A DNA stretch of 6,940 nt from Verrucomicrobiota bacterium (GTDB lineage: Bacteria; Verrucomicrobiota; Verrucomicrobiia; Opitutales; Opitutaceae), in assembly GCA_030832235.1 (NCBI GenBank), contig JAURJO010000186.1:1-6940 (forward strand), read 5' to 3'. Both the position numbers and the translations under genes were made by a program. Below the pieces are notes generated by a model. That model saw only the letters and a program-made list of their open reading frames with translations. It did not search any database and was not told the origin of the DNA. This document shows, piece after piece, positions 1 to 6,399 of this stretch. Positions within the stretch are counted from its first letter, which is position 1. Every line of letters begins with the position of its first letter.

Positions 1-270
1 AAGGACGGCGCCGCGGCTCCCAAGGCCGCCGAGGCGCTGAAACTGAGCGCCGACAACCTCGAGAAACTCGGTGTCGTCGACGAGGTGATACCGGAACCGA
101 GCGGCGGAGCCCACAATGATCTCGCGCAGGCCGCCGGAGCCCTGCGTTACGCGGTGCTGAAGCATCTCAACGATCTGCGCGGCCTCGATGTCGAGCGCCT
201 GCTCGCCACGCGCCACGAGCGCTTCCGCCACCTCGGGGTGTTCGAGGAGGCCGGCGTGGTCCGCAGTTAG
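1..270 (+). CDS. accA: Acetyl-CoA carboxylase carboxyltransferase subunit alpha, C-terminal end (partial)
   Basis: This is the last 89 codons of a gene that begins before the window; the frame is open from base 1 and stops at TAG (268-270). The product would be the alpha subunit of the carboxyltransferase half of acetyl-CoA carboxylase, which passes carboxyl from carboxybiotin to acetyl-CoA to give malonyl-CoA for fatty acid synthesis in the cytoplasm. The recognisable part is AAEALKLSADNLEKLG followed by VVDEVIPEPSGGAHND, the conserved AccA tail (compare the IPEPLGGAHR segment of E. coli AccA). After it comes a helical end with LLATRHERFRHLG, matching the family's closing helix. The catalytic core lies outside the window. 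The stop codon overlaps the stop of the convergent phosphoesterase gene. No terminator hairpin is visible at the end. The identification is secure although only the tail is seen. Confidence 0.92.
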   Translation, partial: KDGAAAPKAAEALKLSADNLEKLGVVDEVIPEPSGGAHNDLAQAAGALRYAVLKHLNDLRGLDVERLLATRHERFRHLGVFEEAGVVRS

Positions 271-1049
271 GCCCGCACGGTCAGGAGCTCAATCCGCGCC
301 GCCCGCGCCATCGCGGGCTCGATCTCCAACAGCACGCCGGAAAGCCGGGTGTCACCGGTCGCGACTTCGAAGCGCCGGGGCATCCCGTCCAAGAACTTGT
401 CCACCACCGGCCGGATGTCGCGACCGAGCACGCTCTCGTACGGGCCGGTCATGCCGACGTCGCAGATGAAGCCGGTGCCCTTCGGCAGCACGCGGGCGTC
501 GGCGGTCGGGACATGGGTATGGGTACCAATCACCGCGGTGACCTTGCCATCAAGATGCCAGCCCAAGGCCTGTTTCTCCGACGTCGCTTCGCCGTGAATC
601 TCGACGATGATGGCGTCGGCCTGCCCCCGCAGCTGCGCGATCATGCGATCGGCGGTGAGGAACGGGCAATCAGCCTTCAGGTTCATGAAGGTGCGGCCGA
701 GGACGGTGAAGACCGCCACCCGGAATCCACGGGCCTCCACGATGAGGTGATCCCAACCGGGACAGGAACGCGGCAAGTTGGCGGGCCGGCACACCCGGTC
801 GATCTGCGTGATCTCGTTCTCCCACCCGCGCTGGTCCCAAACGTGGTCGCCCAGCGTGATCGCATCAACCCGGCTCTCCAGCAACGACCGCGCGATCGAT
901 CCGGTGATGCCGGCGCCGGCGGCGGCGTTTTCCGCGTTCGCGATGACCAGGTCGAGCGCGTGCTCCTGCCGGATGCGCGGCAACCGGTCGGCGATGATGT
1001 CCCGCCCGGGGCGGCCGACGACGTCGCCGATAAAGAGCACCTTGATCAT
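267..1049 (-). CDS. ymdB: YmdB-family (TIGR00282-type) metallophosphoesterase
   Basis: This 260-residue cytoplasmic protein has the usual family length and motif order. The motifs seen are GDVVGRPGR (D9), ANAENAAAG (E40, N41), LGDHVWD (D68, H69), IHGEATSEK (H152), GTHTHVPTAD (H177, H179) and DVGMTGPYESVLG. These correspond to the dinuclear metal ligands of Bacillus subtilis YmdB, which hydrolyses 2',3'-cyclic nucleotides and affects biofilm and RNA metabolism. The exact substrate here is inferred. One oddity is that the usual Asn of the GNH motif is Asp (D68). The ATG start sits directly before MIKVLFIGD, where family members begin; no Shine-Dalgarno sequence precedes it. It is the last gene of the minus-strand run, 58 nt after the protease gene, and its TAA stop overlaps the accA stop on the other strand. 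Confidence 0.9.
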   Translation of the reverse strand: MIKVLFIGDVVGRPGRDIIADRLPRIRQEHALDLVIANAENAAAGAGITGSIARSLLESRVDAITLGDHVWDQRGWENEITQIDRVCRPANLPRSCPGWDHLIVEARGFRVAVFTVLGRTFMNLKADCPFLTADRMIAQLRGQADAIIVEIHGEATSEKQALGWHLDGKVTAVIGTHTHVPTADARVLPKGTGFICDVGMTGPYESVLGRDIRPVVDKFLDGMPRRFEVATGDTRLSGVLLEIEPAMARAARIELLTVRA

Positions 1050-1107
1050 CGCGCGAACGTGGTCCGTGCTCCGCGCCTCGCCAACCCTAAACCCGGCTGA
1101 TGCGTTC

Positions 1108-2325
1108 CTATGGGACCAGGTCGAACACCCGCACCCGGCGAGGGAACTCGCGACTTCCCTCGATGAAGGTAAGTTCCAGTTCTCCGCCTGCCGCGATGCG
1201 CGATTCGTAGCGAATCAGGTCCCAGCGGCCCACCGGCTCCCCGTCGATGCGCACAATCAACTCGCCGCGCTCAACCCCGGCCCGCTCAGCGGGCGAGCCC
1301 GGCACCACTCCCGCCACGCGCCAGTACGCGGGTGTCTTGGAAAAACTAAGGCCGACGCTGCGGAGGGGCGGCGTTTCCACCGGCCCACCGCCCGCTCTTG
1401 CCAACACGACGCGATCACGGCGTTGATCAAACGTCACCGCGAAGTTCCGCAGGGCTCCGCCCCCAAGCGCCGAAAGCTCGTCCGTAAAATCCACCCGCGG
1501 CCGCGCGAAAACCACGTCGCCCGCTGTGATGTCTCCCGCCAGGCGACCGACTTCCTGCTCCCGTTCCCCTGCGAGAGTGCCTACTACGGTGCCACGCACC
1601 GGCCCGTGCGCGAACTCAAGGTCCAGGCCCGCGCGGTTCAGGCTGAAGACCGCGTCGCTGCCCGAATCCACCAGCATCATCAGCGAGCGGCCGCCGATCC
1701 CGACATTCACCAGCGGCACCTTGCGTGCATCGTCGAAACGCAGTGTCGTGCCCGGCTCTGGCCGTTCGCCCGCGCCCGCCGGGCGCAGCGTCACCCGCCG
1801 CCCGGGGTAATCGAGCGTCAGCAGCACTTCACGGAAGAGAGGGAAGCCCAGCACGCCGTCGATCCGCCTCCCGAGGTGGGCCGAGATCGCCGCACAGTCG
1901 TGCACGACAACGTCGACGTCCTCGAAACGCGCCGCACCGAGGTCGAGGCGGCCGACCGAAGACCGCGGCAGCTCCACCACCGAACCCTCGGCGCCCTTCA
2001 CGCGCAGCGGCGCGGCACCGGCGGCGACCGGACCCCGGCCCGGCGACCGACGGGCGATTTCCGGCGTCACCAGCGTGACGGAAGAACCGGTGTCGACGAG
2101 GAAGCGGCGCGGACCTGACCGGTCACCCGGCGCCTCCACCACGAGGAGATTGCCGATGAGTTCCGCGGACAGTGACACTCCCGCGGCGGGGAGCGTGGTG
2201 CGGCCCGGTTGCGGCGCGGCGGAGCGAAACCCGCCGCCGGAGCAACCGGCCAGAAACAAAAGCAGGCCCAGAGCCGGCCATGCAACGGCACCCAAGCGCC
2301 GGAACACCCGCACCGCCCGGTTCAT
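1108..2325 (-). CDS. Lipoprotein with two-lobed retropepsin-like aspartyl protease and C-terminal PDZ domain
   Basis: The protein has 405 residues. Residues 1-28 look like a lipoprotein signal: Arg-rich start, hydrophobic stretch, then LAGC with C28 as the lipidated cysteine. The mature protein should therefore be membrane-anchored and face the periplasm. Lobe 1 has FLVDTGSSVTLVT (D78) and the Gly motif IDGVLGFPLF (155-164). Lobe 2 has MLVDSGSDAVF (D220) and a matching end, LRNFAVTF (292-299). Each lobe ends in a similar strand (LLTLDYPGRRVTL and FAVTFDQRRDRVVL), which suggests internal duplication. Residues about 321-400 form a PDZ domain (VPGSPAERAGVERGELIVRI). Peptide hydrolysis is inferred from the two Asp motifs; the substrate is unknown. 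I chose the ATG at 2325 because it gives the lipobox; the frame upstream is open only as a shadow of the MFS gene. It overlaps that gene's stop as ATGA. The start lacks a Shine-Dalgarno sequence. Confidence 0.85.
   Translation of the reverse strand: MNRAVRVFRRLGAVAWPALGLLLFLAGCSGGGFRSAAPQPGRTTLPAAGVSLSAELIGNLLVVEAPGDRSGPRRFLVDTGSSVTLVTPEIARRSPGRGPVAAGAAPLRVKGAEGSVVELPRSSVGRLDLGAARFEDVDVVVHDCAAISAHLGRRIDGVLGFPLFREVLLTLDYPGRRVTLRPAGAGERPEPGTTLRFDDARKVPLVNVGIGGRSLMMLVDSGSDAVFSLNRAGLDLEFAHGPVRGTVVGTLAGEREQEVGRLAGDITAGDVVFARPRVDFTDELSALGGGALRNFAVTFDQRRDRVVLARAGGGPVETPPLRSVGLSFSKTPAYWRVAGVVPGSPAERAGVERGELIVRIDGEPVGRWDLIRYESRIAAGGELELTFIEGSREFPRRVRVFDLVP
2322..2325 (-). other. ATGA start/stop overlap coupling exporter and protease genes
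   Basis: On the minus strand the ATG of the protease gene (2325-2323) and the TGA of the exporter gene (2324-2322) share bases. Such overlaps commonly let a terminating ribosome restart, so the protease is probably made by translational coupling. No Shine-Dalgarno sequence lies upstream, which fits dependence on the preceding gene. Confidence 0.85.
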
Positions 2326-3731
2326 TTGCCCGGCGCCGGCAGCCCGCGGCAGAAAGCCAGGGCTCCCAGCGTGAACACCGCTCCCGCGACAAAAACCACC
2401 GGCGCACCCCAGACCCAGAAGACAACACCCGCCAGCACCGGCGTGATCGCGCGCGACAGGGCGCCGAGGGAACGGAAAATACCGAGCACCCGCCCCTGTT
2501 CGTCTGCTCCCGCGTAAAGCGAGATCAAGCCGGTGGTAGAGGGGTTCACGAGACTCGATCCGAAGACGAGCACACCTACCCCGGCGTAAAGTTGCCACGG
2601 TGCGGCGGAGAAACCGACCAGCAGGAAGCCTACCGCCGAAGCGACTAGCCCGGCGGCCAGCACCCGCAGCTCGCTCACTACGCGCAGGAGCCGCCGGACG
2701 ATCACGCCCTGCGTCACGATCGCGCAAAGGCCGAGGAAGCCGAGCAGGTAGCCGTTGTCGCGCGCGTTGAAACCGAAGCGCTGCGCGGCGAGAAAGGTCA
2801 GGGTCGCCTCCATCGCCACGAATGCGACGGAGAAGACAAAGGCGACGAGGTTGACGCGACGCAGCTCCGCGCGATCGAGACCGAGGATGGCCGCGAGGGG
2901 GTTGCGGAGGCGGGGCTCGGTCGCCGCGGCTCGCGCCCCGGGCGAGCGCGTCTCGCGGAATCGCGCCGAGATCCAGACGAGGTTGAGGCAACTGAGCGCG
3001 AGCGCCAGCAGCGCGGGAACCGAGAACGGATTGACCCCGATGGCGCGGAGCGCCGGGAACTGCTCGGCGAGGTTCCAGCGCACCGAAAGCGCGCCCAGCA
3101 TCGGCCCGGTGACGAGGCCGAGTCCGAACGCCGCCCCGACCAAGCCCATCGCCCGCGAGCGCTCCGCGCGCGTGGTCACATCGGCGACGGCGGCGGTCGC
3201 GACCGAGAGGTTGCCGCTGAAGGCGCCGCCAACGACGCGGGCGAGCAGGAAGAGCCAGAATGAACCGCTGAGCGCCCAGAGCAGGTAACTCGCCGCGGTG
3301 CCCGCCACCGTGAACAGCAGCACCCCGCGCCGGCCGCGGCGGTCACTGAGTTCACCCCAGAACGGCGCGAACACGAATTGCAGCACGGAGAAAACCGAAG
3401 CGACCACGCCGCCGAACAGCACGGGCGCGTAACTGGCGATGCCGAGCGCGGCGGCCAGCGACTCCACCTGCGCCACCATCCAACCCAGCGCGCCGGTCTT
3501 ACCCTCGATTCCAAGGTAGTACGCGAGGAGGTCCGGCCCTAACGGGAAAGCGATCGAGAACCCGACCAGATCGATGTACAGCGTGAGGAAGATCACGCCG
3601 AGCGACAGCGGTCGGGCGGCACCGGAAGGCGGCTGGGATTCGGCGGAGGACAAGGTGCGGGAGGCGAAGAAAAGCCCCTCGGGCGACTCGCGCCAAGGAG
3701 CAAACCGGGAGCCGGTGGCAACCGGCGCCAC
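2322..3731 (-). CDS. TetA-like major facilitator superfamily exporter
   Basis: This is an inner-membrane transporter of 469 residues with roughly 12 hydrophobic segments between about 44 and 465. TM1 reads VIFLTLYIDLVGFSIAFPL (D54), the typical opening of the TetA/DHA1 drug:H+ antiporter group. MFS motif A is GELSDRRGRR (126-135) in the TM2-TM3 loop. The antiporter motif C pattern is AFGLGLVTGPMLG (201-213) in TM5. A hydrophilic central loop (about 258-280) divides the halves. Export of a drug or metabolite driven by protons is inferred; the substrate cannot be told. The listed start is a GTG, 30 nt after the glyA stop, giving a 43-residue hydrophilic extension before TM1; a TTG at residue 27 (codon 3653-3651) would give a more usual length. 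No clear ribosome binding site supports either. It lies between glyA and the protease gene on one strand. Confidence 0.85.
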   Translation of the reverse strand: MAPVATGSRFAPWRESPEGLFFASRTLSSAESQPPSGAARPLSLGVIFLTLYIDLVGFSIAFPLGPDLLAYYLGIEGKTGALGWMVAQVESLAAALGIASYAPVLFGGVVASVFSVLQFVFAPFWGELSDRRGRRGVLLFTVAGTAASYLLWALSGSFWLFLLARVVGGAFSGNLSVATAAVADVTTRAERSRAMGLVGAAFGLGLVTGPMLGALSVRWNLAEQFPALRAIGVNPFSVPALLALALSCLNLVWISARFRETRSPGARAAATEPRLRNPLAAILGLDRAELRRVNLVAFVFSVAFVAMEATLTFLAAQRFGFNARDNGYLLGFLGLCAIVTQGVIVRRLLRVVSELRVLAAGLVASAVGFLLVGFSAAPWQLYAGVGVLVFGSSLVNPSTTGLISLYAGADEQGRVLGIFRSLGALSRAITPVLAGVVFWVWGAPVVFVAGAVFTLGALAFCRGLPAPGK

Positions 3732-3761
3732 CGCGAAACGGGGAGCAACCCGCCCGCGGGA

Positions 3762-5027
<1,266 letters not shown>

Positions 5028-5049
5028 GGCGGAAATTGCGGGCGATTGC

Positions 5050-5071
5050 GCGCGGCCGCGCCGGCCGGCGC
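5050..5071. repeat. Two overlapping perfect GC palindromes upstream of glyA
   Basis: Bases 5050-5061 form a 12-bp perfect palindrome centred on GGCC, and bases 5058-5071 form a 14-bp perfect palindrome, also centred on GGCC. They overlap by four bases and lie 23-44 nt before the glyA start. They could be an operator, a structured leader of the glyA mRNA, or chance in GC-rich DNA. No known regulator site is recognised. Confidence 0.4.
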
Positions 5072-5075
5072 CAGC

Positions 5076-5097
5076 AAAAAAGCGGCGTCCACCCCGC
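5076..5097 (-). terminator. Weak rho-independent-like terminator after the phosphatase gene
   Basis: Read on the minus strand, a short GCGG/CCGC stem (5097-5094 with 5085-5082, 8-nt loop) is followed at once by six T residues (5081-5076). The stem has only four pairs, which is weak, but the T-run is unusual in this GC-rich stretch and points the right way to end a transcript coming from the phosphatase gene. If it works, glyA is transcribed separately. Confidence 0.35.
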
Positions 5098-5130
5098 CTG
5101 CGTCACGTCTTGCGTTACGAACTCGTCCCC

Positions 5131-5151
5131 GGCCGGCGGCATCCACCGGCC
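5131..5151. repeat. Hairpin just after the phosphatase gene
   Basis: A perfect 6-bp inverted repeat GGCCGG/CCGGCC with a 9-nt loop lies 24 nt beyond the phosphatase stop. On the minus strand it has no T-run after it, so it is not an intrinsic terminator by itself. It could protect the mRNA 3' end or act together with the weak terminator downstream. Confidence 0.35.
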
Positions 5152-5175
5152 CGTCAGCCGATCACCCCGCGCCTC

Positions 5176-5655
5176 TCAACCCGCCAGCCCGCGCAAGTGG
5201 CGGAGCAACGACGGGATCGATTCCACCATCTCATCGCGCACCGCCTCGTAGAGCGACAACGGACCCCCGAAGGGATCGCCGATCTCGCGGTCGACCGAAC
5301 CGGGCATGAATTCGCGGAAAAGGTGGAGATTCGCGGGCGGCCGGTCGGTCTGAAGCCGGATCATGTCGCGGTGCGATTCGGTCATACACAGCACCGCAAG
5401 CGCGCGGTCCATCATCTCCTGCGTGAGCGGCTGGCTGCGGTGGGCGGATATATCGAGCCCGACCTTTTTCAGGGCGGAAACGGAATTGGCCGAAACGGAA
5501 TCCCCGCGCCGCGCCACCACGCCCGCCGAGGAAACTTTCAGGCCGGCGAGGGGGGCGGACTCGGCCGCCAAGGCATGCTGCAAGAGCGCCGCGGCCATGG
5601 GGCTGCGGCACACATTGGCGGTGCAAACCACGACGATCTCTCGGGGATCGGGCAC
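5176..5655 (-). CDS. Low-molecular-weight protein tyrosine phosphatase
   Basis: A 159-residue cytoplasmic phosphatase of normal family length. The P-loop is VVCTANVCRSPMA near the N-terminus: nucleophile C11, R17 of the C-X5-R motif, and S18. The SAG segment (43-45), HRSQPLT (72-78) and the general acid pair D127-P128 in EIGDPFGG follow in family order. It should remove phosphate from tyrosine residues, working through a phosphocysteine intermediate. The residue two before the P-loop Arg is V15; B. subtilis YwlE, an arginine phosphatase, has Thr there, so tyrosine specificity is more likely. The GTG start is forced: an in-frame TGA lies at 5679-5677 with no other start between, and no Shine-Dalgarno sequence is seen. 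It is transcribed away from rfbCD and towards glyA, so a role in polysaccharide control (Wzb-like) or in the glyA neighbourhood are both possible. Confidence 0.92.
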   Translation of the reverse strand: MPDPREIVVVCTANVCRSPMAAALLQHALAAESAPLAGLKVSSAGVVARRGDSVSANSVSALKKVGLDISAHRSQPLTQEMMDRALAVLCMTESHRDMIRLQTDRPPANLHLFREFMPGSVDREIGDPFGGPLSLYEAVRDEMVESIPSLLRHLRGLAG

Positions 5656-5705
5656 GGGGGCGGAACGGAGACGGAATCACCGCGAAACGCAAAGACGGAT
5701 TTCAG

Positions 5706-5721
5706 CCGCCGCGCGCGGCGG
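5706..5721. repeat. 16-bp perfect palindrome in the divergent region
   Basis: Bases 5706-5721 (CCGCCGCG followed by its reverse complement) form a perfect 16-bp palindrome. It lies 51 nt before the phosphatase start and 115 nt before rfbC. It may be a dimeric regulator site or chance in GC-rich DNA; no known family is recognised. Confidence 0.4.
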
Positions 5722-5730
5722 TCGGTTCCA

Positions 5731-5758
5731 CTCGCGGTCCAAGGAATGAACCCGCGAG
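5731..5758. repeat. Inverted repeat CTCGCGG-N14-CCGCGAG
   Basis: Two perfect 7-bp arms (5731-5737 and 5752-5758) flank a 14-nt, less GC-rich spacer. Arm centres are 21 bp apart, about two helical turns, so a dimeric protein could bind both on one face. It could equally be an RNA hairpin in an rfbC leader. A smaller repeat, CCGGA-N6-TCCGG, follows immediately at 5759-5774. Confidence 0.4.
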
Positions 5759-5835
5759 CCGGACGGGAATCCGGAATTCGCCCTTGTCGGTATCTCGACC
5801 GCCACGTTCCCTCGGACGACTTCTTTCCCGCCTCC

Positions 5836-6381
5836 ATGAATGTCCTCCCCTGCCCGCTCGAGGGCCCGCTCATCATCGAGCCCAAGGTCTTCGGTGACTC
5901 GCGCGGGTTCTTCGTCGAGTCCTACAACCGCGCCCGCTACCAGCAGGCGGGGATCACGCTCGATTTCATGCAGGACAACTTCTCGTTCTCCTGCCGCCAC
6001 ACCCTGCGGGGCATGCACGCGCAGAACCCGAATCCGCAGGGCAAGCTGGTCTCGGTGTGGCAAGGAGAGGTTTGGGACGTGGTGGTCGATATCCGTCGGG
6101 CATCGCCGACCTTCGGGAAATGGTTCGGCGTGACCCTCTCCGCCGAGAACAAGCGTCAGTTCTGGGTGCCGCCGGGTTTCGCCCACGGGTTCGTGGTCAC
6201 CAGCGAGAACGCGCTGTTTCACTACAAGTGCACCGACTTGTACGCGCCCAAGGATGAGATCGGGTTCCGTTGGAACGACCCCGACGTCGGCATCCCCTGG
6301 CCCACCGAACAACCGCTGCTCTCGGCCCGCGACACCCAGTCGCCGCTCCTGCGCGACATTCCGCGCGAGAAACTCTTCTGA
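5836..6381 (+). CDS. rfbC: dTDP-4-dehydrorhamnose 3,5-epimerase
   Basis: This 181-residue cupin (RmlC) converts dTDP-4-dehydro-6-deoxy-D-glucose into dTDP-4-dehydro-L-rhamnose in the cytoplasm, the third step of dTDP-L-rhamnose synthesis. Landmarks in order are IIEPKVFGDSRGFFVESYN (13-31), TLRGMHAQ with R58 and the catalytic-base candidate H61, QGKLVSVWQGEVWDVVVDIR with K70, FWVPPGFAHGF with H117, HYKCTDLYAP containing the candidate catalytic Tyr (Y130 or Y136), and GFRWNDPDVGIPWP near the end. Length is normal. The frame is open far upstream, so the ATG at 5836 was chosen by family alignment; it lacks a Shine-Dalgarno sequence. rfbD follows after 18 nt, surely in the same operon. The product feeds rhamnose into LPS O-antigen, capsule or another surface glycan. 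Confidence 0.96.
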   Translation: MNVLPCPLEGPLIIEPKVFGDSRGFFVESYNRARYQQAGITLDFMQDNFSFSCRHTLRGMHAQNPNPQGKLVSVWQGEVWDVVVDIRRASPTFGKWFGVTLSAENKRQFWVPPGFAHGFVVTSENALFHYKCTDLYAPKDEIGFRWNDPDVGIPWPTEQPLLSARDTQSPLLRDIPREKLF

Positions 6382-6399
6382 GCAGCCGCTCCTTCGCGC

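Larger units (their letters stand above)
5656..5835. promoter_or_regulatory. Divergent intergenic region between phosphatase and rfbC
   Basis: These 180 nt separate two divergently transcribed genes and so should contain promoters for both. I cannot pick a convincing -35/-10 pair on either strand. The region holds a 16-bp palindrome, a 7-bp inverted repeat with 14-nt spacer, and a short 5-bp inverted repeat in a row (5706-5774). No gene is seen in it; in-frame openness on the + strand upstream of rfbC is only a high-GC effect. Confidence 0.6.

Noticed and set aside
1050..1107. Gap between protease and ymdB as a possible promoter or terminator
   Set aside because: Only 58 nt; no clear promoter pair and no hairpin with a T-run were seen.
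778..2118. 446-codon open frame on the + strand
   Set aside because: It lies antisense to the well-supported ymdB and protease genes, shows no family motif, and is rich in Arg, Ala, His and Pro as expected for a high-GC shadow frame.
2326..2991. Upstream extension of the protease frame
   Set aside because: It is an out-of-frame reading of the MFS gene; the ATG at 2325 gives a lipobox and the ATGA overlap.
5028..5175. Remnant of rpiB between the phosphatase and glyA
   Set aside because: The cluster in other bacteria often has rpiB here, but the gap is too short and no frame in it resembles RpiB.
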